Shown here piece after piece: positions 23,232 through 32,423 of a stretch of 47,592 bases of DNA. Position 1 is the stretch's first letter. The number at the start of each line of letters is the position of its first letter. The translations under genes were made by a program, and so were the position numbers. The notes beneath the pieces are model-generated. The model was not told where the DNA came from and did no database searches. It saw only the letters and a list, made by a program, of their open reading frames with translations. Source of the stretch: an uncultured Oscillospiraceae bacterium (lineage in GTDB: Bacteria; Bacillota; Clostridia; Oscillospirales; Ruminococcaceae); NCBI GenBank assembly GCA_934446565.1, contig CAKSEO010000019.1, positions 1-47,592 on the forward strand. The letters run 5' to 3'.

Positions 23232-24069
23232 ACGTATAGGCGGAGACTTCAACAGCCTGTTCGATGATAATAACATGGAGGAATCCGAGGGACTCAGAAC
23301 GCTGCGGCTTTCTGAGATAGAGCCCAATAAGGGACAGCCCAGAAAAATCTTCGACAAGGAAGCGATGGAGCAGCTTGCTGAATCCATCAGAGTAAACGGC
23401 GTTCTCCAGCCGCTGTTGGTTCGACCGCTGTCAACCGGAAATTATCAGATAGTTGCCGGAGAACGCCGGTGGAGAGCTGCCAAAATTGCTGGACTTACGG
23501 AGGTACCCGTAGTTGTCAGAGATGATCTGTCAGATGAACAGGTCATGCAGGTCGCACTTATTGAGAATCTTCAGCGTGAGAATCTGAATCCGATCGAAGA
23601 AGCACAGGGTTACAAGGAACTCATCGAAAAGTACAGCATGACTCAGGATCAGCTTTCCAAAGCTCTAGGAAAAGCACGTTCTTCAATTGCAAATAGTCTC
23701 GGACTGCTGACGCTTCCGGTAGGGGTTCGTGATCTGCTGGCTGATGGAAAGCTTTCGGCGGGACACTGCAAGGCGCTCAAAATGATAAAGGACCCCGCGC
23801 TCATGACCGAAATCGCGGTGAGAGCCGCTGACGGTGAGCTGAGTGTTAGGAGCATTGAGGCAATAGCCAAGCGCGAGGCAAAGTCCGAGGAAGAACAGAC
23901 GATGATAAAGCCGCGCATGGCTTATTACACCGAAGTCGAGATGAGCCTTACAGAGGCACTCGGCACAAAGGTGAAGATATGCGAGGGCAAAAAGACAAAT
24001 ACGCTCCAGATAGCGTTTGAAGACAAGGATCAGCTTGAGGGAATACTCAGGCTGATGGCAGTCAAGTAA
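23221..24069 (+). CDS. parB: Chromosome partition protein ParB/Spo0J
   Basis: A 282-residue CTPase clamp that loads at parS. Seen are the N-terminal GQPRKIFDKEAMEQLAESI region, the CTP motif VAGERRWRAAKIAGL, ALIENLQRENLNPIEEA and the helix-turn-helix GKARSSIANSLGLL, followed by a C-terminal dimerisation part. The Arg in GKARS is the parS-type specificity residue. The ATG at 23221 lies in the end of soj, with GGAGAAG upstream; longer in-frame readings belong to soj. It is followed by serS after 44 bases. Confidence 0.96.
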   Translation: MSNKRIGGDFNSLFDDNNMEESEGLRTLRLSEIEPNKGQPRKIFDKEAMEQLAESIRVNGVLQPLLVRPLSTGNYQIVAGERRWRAAKIAGLTEVPVVVRDDLSDEQVMQVALIENLQRENLNPIEEAQGYKELIEKYSMTQDQLSKALGKARSSIANSLGLLTLPVGVRDLLADGKLSAGHCKALKMIKDPALMTEIAVRAADGELSVRSIEAIAKREAKSEEEQTMIKPRMAYYTEVEMSLTEALGTKVKICEGKKTNTLQIAFEDKDQLEGILRLMAVK

Positions 24070-24113
24070 AATCAATTACAGGCAAAGCCTGATAAAAAAG
24101 AAAGGCAATCACA

Positions 24114-25394
24114 ATGATAGACATCAAGTTTTTAAGAGAAAACCCCGACGTTGTTAAGGAGAACATTAAGAAGAAGTTCCAGGACAGCAAGCTTCCTCTG
24201 GTTGACGAGGTTATCGAGCTTGACGCGCAGCTCCGCAAGGCGCAGCAGCGCGGCGACTCCCTGAGAGCTGACAGAAACCGCATTTCTAAGGAAATCGGCG
24301 GCTTCATGGCTAAGGGTCAGAAAGATGAGGCTGAAAAGGCTAAGGCACAGGTAAAGGAGTTCTCTGACGAACTGGCACAGCTTGAGAAGCAGGAAGAGGA
24401 GCTTTCCGAGAAGGTCAAGAAGATCATGATGACCATTCCGAACATCATCGACCCTTCCGTTCCGATAGGCAAGGACGACAGCGAAAACGTTGAGATCACC
24501 CGTTACGGTGAGCCTGTAGTTCCGGATTTCGAGATCCCGTACCACAGCGAGATCATGGAGCGCCTGAACGGTATCGACCTCGACAGCGCAAGACGCGTTG
24601 CGGGTAACGGTTTCTATTATCTCATGGGCGATATCGCAAGACTTCATTCCGCAGTACTTGCTTACGCAAGAGATTTCATGATCGACCGTGGATTCACTTA
24701 CTGCATTCCTCCGTACATGATAAGATCTAACGTCGTTACTGGCGTTATGAGCTTTGCCGAGATGGACGCAATGATGTACAAGATCGAGGGCGAGGATCTG
24801 TACCTTATCGGTACTTCTGAGCACTCCATGATCGGTAAGTTCATCGACAACATTCTTGAAGAAGATACCCTCCCGAGAACCCTCACCAGCTATTCTCCCT
24901 GCTTCCGTAAGGAAAAGGGCGCGCATGGTATTGAGGAACGCGGCGTGTACAGAATCCATCAGTTTGAGAAGCAGGAGATGATCGTTGTTTGCAAGCCTGA
25001 GGATTCTATGATGTGGTTCGATAAGCTGTGGCAGAATACTGTTGATCTGTTCCGCAGCATGGATATCCCGGTAAGAACCATCGAGTGCTGTTCCGGTGAT
25101 CTCGCTGACCTCAAGGTTAAGAGCTACGACGTTGAGGCATGGTCTCCCAGACAGAAGAAGTATTTTGAGGTAGGCAGCTGCTCTAACCTCGGCGACGCAC
25201 AGGCTCGCAGACTGAAGATTCGTGTAAACGGCTCCGATGGCAAGAAGTACTTCGCTCATACTCTCAACAACACTGTTGTAGCACCTCCCAGAATGCTCAT
25301 CGCATTCCTGGAGAACAACCTTAATGCTGATGGTACAGTCAACATTCCTGAGGTCCTCAGACCTTATATGGGCGGCAAGACTAAAATCGGCTGA
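24114..25394 (+). CDS. serS: Serine-tRNA ligase
   Basis: A 426-residue class II aminoacyl-tRNA synthetase that charges tRNA-Ser. The N-terminal ~110 residues form the antiparallel coiled coil that grips the long variable arm. Class II motifs follow: motif 2 around CFRKEKGAHGIEERGVYRIHQF and motif 3 NNTVVAPPRMLIAFLE. Length is normal. The ribosome site is AAAGAAAGG. No T-box leader lies in the 44 bases after parB, so serS probably shares the parB transcript or an internal promoter. It ends at a likely terminator. Confidence 0.97.
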   Translation: MIDIKFLRENPDVVKENIKKKFQDSKLPLVDEVIELDAQLRKAQQRGDSLRADRNRISKEIGGFMAKGQKDEAEKAKAQVKEFSDELAQLEKQEEELSEKVKKIMMTIPNIIDPSVPIGKDDSENVEITRYGEPVVPDFEIPYHSEIMERLNGIDLDSARRVAGNGFYYLMGDIARLHSAVLAYARDFMIDRGFTYCIPPYMIRSNVVTGVMSFAEMDAMMYKIEGEDLYLIGTSEHSMIGKFIDNILEEDTLPRTLTSYSPCFRKEKGAHGIEERGVYRIHQFEKQEMIVVCKPEDSMMWFDKLWQNTVDLFRSMDIPVRTIECCSGDLADLKVKSYDVEAWSPRQKKYFEVGSCSNLGDAQARRLKIRVNGSDGKKYFAHTLNNTVVAPPRMLIAFLENNLNADGTVNIPEVLRPYMGGKTKIG

Positions 25395-25410
25395 TAGAAT
25401 AAAGATAGAA

Positions 25411-25465
25411 GGGGGCAGGGTCAACCGCCGCAGCATGCGACGGCTTTCTCTGCCTGCTCTTTTAT
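25411..25465 (+). terminator. Probable terminator after serS
   Basis: GGCAG (25414-25418) with CTGCC (25450-25454), an inner GCCG/CGGC pair and a following CTTTT. The stem has internal loops, so strength is uncertain. Confidence 0.55.
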
Positions 25466-25495
25466 TATGAACTGAAAGATTGGAGTTGTAAAATA

Positions 25496-26197
25496 ATGGC
25501 ATTTGTGACGCTTGATAGTGTATATAAGCGATACCACATGGGCGAAATAACGATAAACGCCGCAGATGGTATGACTTTTGATATCGAAAAGGGTGAATTT
25601 GCGATAATCGTTGGTCCCAGCGGCTCAGGAAAGACAACAGTTCTGAATATGCTGGGCGGCATGGATACCTGCGATGAGGGCGTTATCAGCGTTGACGGCG
25701 CACGAATCGACAGATTCAACCGCAGACAGCTCACAAATTACCGCAGATACGATGTTGGATTTATTTTTCAGTTCTATAACCTGATGCCTAACCTGACCGC
25801 AAAGGAGAATGTTGAGCTCGCGGCGCAGACCACAAAGGATTTCATCCCCGCTGCGGAGATACTCGAAAAAGTCGGACTTGGGGAGCGTTTGCAGAACTTC
25901 CCGGCGCAGCTCTCCGGCGGTGAACAGCAGCGCGTTTCCATCGCAAGGGCGCTCAGCAAGAAACCAAAGCTACTGCTCTGCGACGAGCCTACTGGCGCGC
26001 TTGATTATAATACTGGTAAGATGATACTGAAATTGCTCCAGGATACCTGCCGCATTGACGGAATGACTGTTATACTGGTAACTCACAACTCTGCAATTGC
26101 TCCAATGGCCGACCGCATAATCAAGATAAAAAACAGCCGGGTCGCTGAGATCATCACAAATTCCGACCCAACGCCGGTTGAAAATATCGAATGGTAA
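25496..26197 (+). CDS. ABC transporter ATP-binding protein (LolD/MacB class)
   Basis: A 233-residue ATPase. Walker A is GPSGSGKTT (~residues 42-50), the Q-loop region [21 protein letters not shown] is typical of the LolD/MacB/FtsE class, the signature is LSGGEQQR, and Walker B is [12 protein letters not shown]. It should power the neighbouring FtsX-type permease, acting on a membrane or envelope substrate rather than by classic import. The start has TTGGAG upstream. The permease starts 13 bases after its stop. Confidence 0.95.
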   Translation: MAFVTLDSVYKRYHMGEITINAADGMTFDIEKGEFAIIVGPSGSGKTTVLNMLGGMDTCDEGVISVDGARIDRFNRRQLTNYRRYDVGFIFQFYNLMPNLTAKENVELAAQTTKDFIPAAEILEKVGLGERLQNFPAQLSGGEQQRVSIARALSKKPKLLLCDEPTGALDYNTGKMILKLLQDTCRIDGMTVILVTHNSAIAPMADRIIKIKNSRVAEIITNSDPTPVENIEW

Positions 26198-26210
26198 CGG
26201 GGGTGCAGGG

Positions 26211-29200
26211 GTGAAATCAGTTACCAAGAACATTTTTCGTGAAATCGCCAGGACAAAGAACCGTTTTTTCTCGATTTTCACGATATGCGCTATCGGAGTG
26301 GGTTTTTTCAGCGGTGTCCGCGCAACCGGCAACGATATGAAGATAACAGCTGATAATTATTACGACGCACATGAGCTTTTTGATCTGCGTGTTATGTCTA
26401 CGTTCGGACTGACGGACGGAGATTTGCAGGCTCTTGAAAACATTGATGGAGTTTCTTGCGTTCAGGGGTCGAAATACTCCGACCTTGTGTTTACTTACGA
26501 TGGCAGGGAATATAATACCCGGGTGTATTCCTGGGAAGATACCGCTAAGCTTAACAGTATTGATATCCTCGAAGGAAGATTCCCGCAGGCGGATAACGAA
26601 TGCATTCTCAACGTCCGCAAAATGAACGGCCAGCTCCCTGTCGGGGAGAAGCTAACGCTCACCGACCCGACAGAAAGCGATGAGTTCCCGCTGAAAAACA
26701 CTGAGTATACGGTCGTGGGATTGTTCGATACGCCGATGTACATTTCATCTACGCAGCGTGGAAGCACTACCATCGGTGACGGTTCTCTTGACGCATTTGC
26801 TTATATTCCAGAGAGTAATTTCACGCAGGAAGTTTACACGGAGATATACATACAGTCGGACGAACTGAAGGGAATGTCCAGTTATTCTGATGAATATGAC
26901 GCTCTGCGGGACGAAATTTCTGATAAGCTGGAGGAGCTCGGAATCGAACGCAGCGAGATACGCTACGACGAAGTAATAGGCGAAGCGCAGCAGAAAATAT
27001 CCGACGGCGAAAAAGACCTTGAAAAGGGAAGAACTGAGGGTCAGCAGAAACTCGACGACGCAAAGGCTGAGCTTGACGATGCGGCAAAGCAGATATCCGA
27101 CGGCGAAGCAGAGCTAGCCCAAGCGGCGGAGGACATCGCAGACGGCGAAAAACAGCTTACCGAGGCAAAGCAGACGCTTGCGGACGCCAGGGCAGAAATC
27201 GACAGCGGCAAGGCTGAGCTTGCTGAAAATGAACAGAAACTAAACGACGCAAGAGCGCAGCTTGACGACAGCCGGAAACAGCTTTCTGAAGCAAAGCAAC
27301 AGCTTGACGAGGCAAAAAACACCCTTGACGACAGCAAAGAGCAACTTGACAGGGGACAGGCTGAAATAGACAGCAAACGCGCTGAGCTTGAATCCGGCAA
27401 GGCTCAGCTTGAAGAGGGAAAGAAACAGCTTGAGGAGGGCAGAGCGCAGTACGAAAGCGGAAAGGCTCAGTACGACGAGAATTATGCGCAGTATGAAGCA
27501 GGCTCGCAGCAATACGAGCAGGGAGTCGCACAGCTTGAGCAGGCGGCGCTGCTGCTTGGTGAGAATGACCAGCAGATAATCGCGCAGCGTGCGGTGCTTG
27601 AAGCGACAAAGTCCCAGCTTGACCAGGCTAAAACGCAGCTTGACGCTGCAAAGGCTCGGCTTGACGAGGCAGAATCTCAGCTGACCCAGAACGAGCAGTT
27701 GATAGCGGCGACAGAGCAGCAGCTAAATGACGGCGAAACGCAGCTTAATGCGGCGCAGGAGCAGATAGACAGCGGCTTGCAGCAGTACAATGACGGTCTG
27801 GAGCAGTACAATGAAAATTACGCGAAGTATGAGGACGGCGTTAAGCAGTATAACGAGGGATATCAGGAGTATTCCAACGGGCTTATACAGTTCAACGATG
27901 GCAGAAACAAGCTTACTGACGCAGAGCGTCAGTACAACGATGGTGCTGCGGAACTTGCCGAAAAGGAGCAGGAGTTCCTTGACGGCAAGGCAGACTATGA
28001 AAACGGCGTAAAGGAGCTTGAGGACGCAAAGCAGAAGTATCATGACGGTCTCAAGGACTACCAGGACGGCGTTGACGAGTTCAATGCAGAGATAGCCGAC
28101 GCGGAAAAGAAGATCGCCGACGGCAAGAAAGAGATAGCGGACGCCGGAGAGGCTAAGTGGTATGTATTCACCCGCGACGATAATCCCGGCTATTCGGAGT
28201 ATTCCAGCAATGCGGAGCGTATCGACAAGATTGCCACAATATTTCCAGTATTTTTCCTGCTGGTGGCGGCGCTGGTGTGCCTGACTACCATGTCCAGAAT
28301 GGTCGAGGAACAGCGCATGCAGATAGGTACGCTGAAATCCCTGGGGTATTCGAATGCTGTAATTATGAGGCAGTATATGGTGTATGCCGTTCTTGCGGCT
28401 GCTGCGGGAAGCCTTATAGGCGCGTTCATCGGAATGTATCTGTTCCCGTTCATCATCATGTTTGCATATGGCATGATGTATATTATCAATAATTTCTACT
28501 ACGAGTTAAGTCCGTTCAATATCGTCATTTCTGCGGGAAGTATGGTCGCCGCGATTGCCCTGACGGTATTTTTCAGCGCAAAGAGCGCGCTCGCTGGGAC
28601 TCCGGCAGAGCTCATGCGCCCGAAAGCGCCCAAGGCAGGCAAGCGTGTGCTGCTCGAAAGGATAGGTTTTATCTGGAACAAACTGTCGTTTTTCGGAAAG
28701 GTATCCGGACGGAATCTGTTCCGCTACAAGCGCAGAATGTTCATGACCGTTATCGGTATCGCTGGGTGCACGGCGCTGTCACTTACGGGATTCGGACTAA
28801 AGGATTCCATCAGCGACATCGTTGACTTACAGTATAATAGCATCAATAATTACAGCGGGTTTATTGCTTATGAGAGCCAGGACGATGTTCAGGGAATTTA
28901 CGACGCGCTCCTTGATTATCAGCCTGACACGGAATACACAAGGGCGCTCATAAAGCAGTATACCGTATCGTCTGACAGTGGAAGCGTGCAGTGCTACGCT
29001 ACGGCGCTTGAGGATACGTCTAAGTTTGAGGACATGATAGACCTCCGCAGCCGCACCACCGGAGAGAAGATATCATTCGGCCAGACCGGTGGCGAGGTCA
29101 TCGTCACGGAGAAGATGACAAAGCTCCTCGGCGTTAAGGCGGGGGATACCGTGACGCTTAAAATAAGCGACGGCAACAATCGTGAAGTAAAAATAGGCGC

Positions 29201-29828
29201 AGTAACAGAGCATTACACCAGCCACTATATGTATATTCCGGAGGAAAAATACTCGGAGTTATTTGGCGAAACGCCTGATTATAACATCGTGTACTTCAGA
29301 AATGGCATGAGTGCAGAACAGTCCGTTCAGGATGAGTTTACTACGAAAATGCTCGCAGTTGACGGCGTGCTGACCGTTACGGTGAATTCCGGAGCGTCCA
29401 GCCAGTTTGCAGACATGCTGAAAATCATGGACCTCGTGGTTGTCGTGCTGATAATTTCAGCCGGGGCACTGGCATTTGTTGTGCTGTATAATCTGACAAA
29501 CGTCAATATTACAGAGCGTATACGCGAGATCGCAACACTGAAAGTACTGGGATTCTATGATAACGAGGTATCAAGCTATGTGTTCCGGGAAAATAATATA
29601 CTGTCAGTAATGGGTGGCGTCCTTGGACTTGGCCTGGGAGTTATCCTCTGTCAGTTCATAATTCAGACCGCCGAGATAGACGAGGTAATGTTCGGAAGAA
29701 GCATTCACCCGCTGTCTTTCCTGTGGGCGTTCCTTATAACTGTGGCGTTTTCGCTTATCGTGAACTTCATCATGCGCAGAGACCTGAAGAAGATAAGCAT
29801 GGTAGAGTCGCTGAAATCTGTTGAATAA
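26211..29828 (+). CDS. Giant FtsX-type ABC permease with a long heptad-repeat ectodomain
   Basis: A 1205-residue membrane protein starting with GTG, with GGGGGTG upstream. A first transmembrane helix at ~15-35 is followed by a MacB-like extracellular part, then about 385 residues (~260-645) of heptads such as AELESGK, AQLEEGK and KQLEEGR. In the second half the Leu core positions become Tyr (AQYESGK, AQYDENY, QQYNDGL). After this come the first FtsX block (TIFPVFFLLVAALVCLTTM onwards), another helix near residue 845, a second MacB-like domain and three C-terminal helices. The layout equals two FtsX units with a rod inserted in the first. Substrate unknown; a wall-spanning lever that transmits ATPase motion to an outer partner is possible. 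Confidence 0.9.
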   Translation: MKSVTKNIFREIARTKNRFFSIFTICAIGVGFFSGVRATGNDMKITADNYYDAHELFDLRVMSTFGLTDGDLQALENIDGVSCVQGSKYSDLVFTYDGREYNTRVYSWEDTAKLNSIDILEGRFPQADNECILNVRKMNGQLPVGEKLTLTDPTESDEFPLKNTEYTVVGLFDTPMYISSTQRGSTTIGDGSLDAFAYIPESNFTQEVYTEIYIQSDELKGMSSYSDEYDALRDEISDKLEELGIERSEIRYDEVIGEAQQKISDGEKDLEKGRTEGQQKLDDAKAELDDAAKQISDGEAELAQAAEDIADGEKQLTEAKQTLADARAEIDSGKAELAENEQKLNDARAQLDDSRKQLSEAKQQLDEAKNTLDDSKEQLDRGQAEIDSKRAELESGKAQLEEGKKQLEEGRAQYESGKAQYDENYAQYEAGSQQYEQGVAQLEQAALLLGENDQQIIAQRAVLEATKSQLDQAKTQLDAAKARLDEAESQLTQNEQLIAATEQQLNDGETQLNAAQEQIDSGLQQYNDGLEQYNENYAKYEDGVKQYNEGYQEYSNGLIQFNDGRNKLTDAERQYNDGAAELAEKEQEFLDGKADYENGVKELEDAKQKYHDGLKDYQDGVDEFNAEIADAEKKIADGKKEIADAGEAKWYVFTRDDNPGYSEYSSNAERIDKIATIFPVFFLLVAALVCLTTMSRMVEEQRMQIGTLKSLGYSNAVIMRQYMVYAVLAAAAGSLIGAFIGMYLFPFIIMFAYGMMYIINNFYYELSPFNIVISAGSMVAAIALTVFFSAKSALAGTPAELMRPKAPKAGKRVLLERIGFIWNKLSFFGKVSGRNLFRYKRRMFMTVIGIAGCTALSLTGFGLKDSISDIVDLQYNSINNYSGFIAYESQDDVQGIYDALLDYQPDTEYTRALIKQYTVSSDSGSVQCYATALEDTSKFEDMIDLRSRTTGEKISFGQTGGEVIVTEKMTKLLGVKAGDTVTLKISDGNNREVKIGAVTEHYTSHYMYIPEEKYSELFGETPDYNIVYFRNGMSAEQSVQDEFTTKMLAVDGVLTVTVNSGASSQFADMLKIMDLVVVVLIISAGALAFVVLYNLTNVNITERIREIATLKVLGFYDNEVSSYVFRENNILSVMGGVLGLGLGVILCQFIIQTAEIDEVMFGRSIHPLSFLWAFLITVAFSLIVNFIMRRDLKKISMVESLKSVE

Positions 29829-29841
29829 TGGGGGAGAAGAA

Positions 29842-30771
29842 ATGATAGAATCTTTGGTGTCGGTAAAGCTGCCGGCTGACGAGGAGCTGACTATAAAAAA
29901 GAACCGTCTTACCGGCGTAGGCTGCGAGGACGGAAAGCGCATAGCTGTAGTCACTGGTATCCACGGCGACGAGCTGGAGGGACAGTATGTCTGCTATGAG
30001 CTTGTAAGGCTCATAACAGCGAATATGGCGCATTTGAAGGGCACGGTGGATATCTACCCGTCGATAAATCCATTGGGCATGGAGGCAGTCAGCAGAGCCG
30101 TTCCTATGTCGGGGCTGGATATGAACCGGGTATTCCCGGGGAGCACCTCCGGAGCGGTCGCTGAGAATATCGCGGCGAAACTTGTCGAGGATATCAGCGG
30201 CGCTGACGTCTGCGTTGATATCCATGCGAGCAACATTTTTATCCGCGAAATACCACAGGTCAGAATACCCAGTTCAGAGAGCAGCCACCTGCTGAAATAT
30301 GCGAAAATGCTCAACACGGATTTCGTGTGGGTGCATGATTCCAATGCGGTCGGGGAGGGTTCTCTGGCGGCGGCGCTGCGACAGGTAGGGGTACCTACGC
30401 TGGTCATAGAGATGGGCGTTGGTCAGAGGATAACAAAGGCGTACTGCAAGCAGCTCCTCAGCGGAATATTTAATCTCATGTCAAAACTGGGGATATGGGT
30501 CGGTCCTACGGAGAATGTGTCTCACCCGATGGTCAGCAGCGATGGTGCAGTACACGTTATACATTCCGGCGAAAGTGGAATATTTATACCTAAAGTTGAA
30601 CACAACATGTGGGTACAGAAAGGTACGCTTATTGGCGAGATAGTCACTCCAATAACTGGTACGGTCGAGGAGGAAGTGACCGCACCATCCGATGGACTTA
30701 TATTCTCACTTAGGGAGTATCCCATAGTTTATGAGGGAAGCGTTATCGCAAGAATACTCAGCATGAATTGA
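29842..30771 (+). CDS. Succinylglutamate desuccinylase/aspartoacylase-family protein
   Basis: A 309-residue zinc carboxypeptidase-like protein. Zinc ligands are expected in GIHGDELEG (His and Glu, ~residue 40) and in CVDIHASN (His), with the catalytic Glu in LVIEMGVG; RNRNF-like DMNRVFPG is the substrate-arginine region. The C-terminal ~70 residues form a beta barrel (TGTVEEEVTAPSDG) as in the family. These enzymes remove an acyl group from an amino-acid nitrogen. Without a signal peptide it is cytosolic. It starts 14 bases after the permease with GGGGGAGAAG, so it is co-transcribed with the ABC transporter and may process its substrate or product (inference). Confidence 0.85.
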   Translation: MIESLVSVKLPADEELTIKKNRLTGVGCEDGKRIAVVTGIHGDELEGQYVCYELVRLITANMAHLKGTVDIYPSINPLGMEAVSRAVPMSGLDMNRVFPGSTSGAVAENIAAKLVEDISGADVCVDIHASNIFIREIPQVRIPSSESSHLLKYAKMLNTDFVWVHDSNAVGEGSLAAALRQVGVPTLVIEMGVGQRITKAYCKQLLSGIFNLMSKLGIWVGPTENVSHPMVSSDGAVHVIHSGESGIFIPKVEHNMWVQKGTLIGEIVTPITGTVEEEVTAPSDGLIFSLREYPIVYEGSVIARILSMN

Positions 30772-30863
30772 AAATGCAAACGCCCTGTAGAAAACGCAAA
30801 CAATATTACCAGAGGTAATTGCGTGCGTTCGACTTGATGGAGCAGTTTCAAACAATTTATGGC

Positions 30864-30892
30864 TTGACTTGAAATGAAAAATATGGTATCAT
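30864..30892 (+). promoter_or_regulatory. Promoter of the DtxR-like gene
   Basis: TTGACT (30864-30869), a 17-base spacer and TATCAT (30887-30892). No clear operator palindrome was found around it. Confidence 0.8.
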
Positions 30893-30949
30893 ATTAACAG
30901 AGAATGCAGAGAGATCTGCGGCAAACATGTAGTTTAGAAAGGTCTGTAT

Positions 30950-31321
30950 ATGAAAGGGAGAATACTTGAATCCGGTGAAGATTACCTGGAGACCATACTG
31001 ATCCTTCAGAACCGCAACGGCGAGGTGCGCTCGGTGGATATTGCCACTGAGATGGATTTTTCCAAGCCCAGCGTAAGCGTTGCGATGAAGAATCTGCGCG
31101 AACAGGAGTGCATCACAGTTGATAAGAACGGATATATCACGCTGACAGATAAGGGTCGTGGTATCGCGGAAAAGGTCTACGAACGTCATATCCTGTTCAC
31201 TAACTGGCTGACTTCCATGGGAGTACCCGAGGAGATAGCGGCTGCGGACGCATGCCGTATCGAGCACTGCCTCAGCGCGGAGAGCTTTGCGGCAATAAAG
31301 CGCCACGTCAAGGGGGAATGA
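30950..31321 (+). CDS. DtxR/MntR-family metal-dependent transcriptional regulator
   Basis: A 123-residue protein with a winged helix (SVDIATEMDFSKPSVSVAMKNLRE, read in parts) and the DtxR dimer/metal domain, without an SH3-like third domain, as in MntR. Likely metal ligands are D11 and E14 in EDYLET, the His of ERHILF, and Cys, Glu and His in ACRIEHCLS. The Asp and Glu at the N-terminus resemble MntR (manganese), while the Cys matches DtxR (iron), so the metal cannot be assigned. The start has AGAAAGG. The next gene starts four bases on, and no metal transporter is adjacent. Confidence 0.88.
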   Translation: MKGRILESGEDYLETILILQNRNGEVRSVDIATEMDFSKPSVSVAMKNLREQECITVDKNGYITLTDKGRGIAEKVYERHILFTNWLTSMGVPEEIAAADACRIEHCLSAESFAAIKRHVKGE

Positions 31322-31325
31322 CTCC

Positions 31326-32174
31326 TTGAAGCTTATCAGTCTTATAGATAATACGGCAGTGGATGATAAGCTGTTCGCGGAGAATGGCATGTCGTTTTTC
31401 GTGGAATTCGGCGGGAAAAACTATATTATTGATACCGGGCTTACCGGTAAGGCTGCGGAAAACGCGCGGCGCATGCAGCTCCCGCTCGACTGCCTTGACG
31501 CAGTGGTGCTGACTCACAATCATGCGTCTCATGTTGGCGGTATAGACAGCTTTATGAAGCAGAGCTCGGAAGCGGAGATATATGTCAGGGCGGGTGCCCA
31601 GACGGAACGTTTCAGAAAGAATGGATTCTTTAAAGAACCTGTTGGCGTGGGAAAGTCGTTCTTTAAAAAATACGCCGACGATCTTATATTGTTCAATCGT
31701 TTCTCCGAAGTAGCGGATGGATTCTATCTCGCTTCCTGTGAGCATTTTGACGAAAAGGACATTAATCCGGACAGAAGCTATTTCGCTCTGGACGGAAAAA
31801 AGCAGCTTCCATATGACTGTTCGGACGAGAGCTTTGCGGTGATTTTTCCGAAAAAGCGTAAGGCTGACGGACTGGTCATTGTCGGAGGGTGTTTCCACTG
31901 CGGAGTGCAGAACATGCTGGAAACGGTCAGGGAGAACTGGTTCGGAATACCTGTACTCGCTATTGTTGGGGGATTCCATTTTATGGGGTCTAATCCCAAG
32001 ACGCTTGGCTGTTCGGCGGATTATGTATCCGCTCAGGCGCGTGCACTGAAACTGAGCAATGCTGAAAAAATATATGCCTGCCACTGTACCGGCTTCAAGG
32101 GATTTGATATCATGGATGAGATCCTTGGTGATAAGCTGATGTACATCGGTGGTGGCGAGGAAATTGATTTTTGA
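31326..32174 (+). CDS. Metallo-beta-lactamase-fold hydrolase
   Basis: A 282-residue protein beginning with TTG, preceded by AAGGGGG. The fold is shown by YIIDTGLTG and the metal motif THNHASHVGG. The usual HxHxDH has Ser in place of the Asp, which would remove a ligand of the second metal. The distal IVGGCFHCGVQNML and YACHCTGFKGF segments match the MBL subfamily annotated as RFA-P synthase (dihydropterin-ribofuranosylaminobenzene phosphate synthase) homologues. The true reaction is unknown. It is coupled to the DtxR-like regulator, which suggests a metal-linked role. Confidence 0.8.
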   Translation: MKLISLIDNTAVDDKLFAENGMSFFVEFGGKNYIIDTGLTGKAAENARRMQLPLDCLDAVVLTHNHASHVGGIDSFMKQSSEAEIYVRAGAQTERFRKNGFFKEPVGVGKSFFKKYADDLILFNRFSEVADGFYLASCEHFDEKDINPDRSYFALDGKKQLPYDCSDESFAVIFPKKRKADGLVIVGGCFHCGVQNMLETVRENWFGIPVLAIVGGFHFMGSNPKTLGCSADYVSAQARALKLSNAEKIYACHCTGFKGFDIMDEILGDKLMYIGGGEEIDF

Positions 32175-32210
32175 CCGGGAATGGAAAATTAAGATATTTG
32201 TAAGTCTTTT

Positions 32211-32423
32211 TTGCAACATTTCCGGTTGTTTTGCGTTATAATATATGCATAAGATAATTTTTTCAGAAAATTTATAAATTTTTTGCCAATTTGATGCAAC
32301 CTTTATGGTGTCTCAGTTGTTTTATATTATGAAAGGCTCAGAAAGTTTTGGCGCAGACAGCCGTCAAAGCTGAAAATAAATATCGGGTGAGTTGGTTAGC
32401 CCGATGATATGGAGGGAGTTTAT
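32211..32423 (+). promoter_or_regulatory. Promoter and long leader of the RCC1 gene
   Basis: A consensus TATAAT lies at 32237-32242; a TTGCAA at 32211-32216 is 20 bases upstream, too far for a good -35. The ~175-base leader contains a hairpin ATCGGG/CCCGAT near 32383-32406 just before GGAGGGAG, and CAGC/GCTG upstream. I could not match it to a known riboswitch. Confidence 0.5.

Noticed and set aside
24077..24089. CAGGC-AAA-GCCTG hairpin between parB and serS as a terminator
   Set aside because: Five-base stem followed by A residues, not T, on the coding strand.
24132..25637. 501-codon ORF opposite serS, and similar long antisense ORFs opposite gyrB, gyrA and the RCC1 gene
   Set aside because: Each lies across a clear family gene on the other strand and shows no domain of its own.
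32330..32423. c-di-GMP (GEMM) riboswitch upstream of the RCC1 gene
   Set aside because: Some strings look similar (GTCAAAGC), but the conserved core and the pairing expected of the class are not present.
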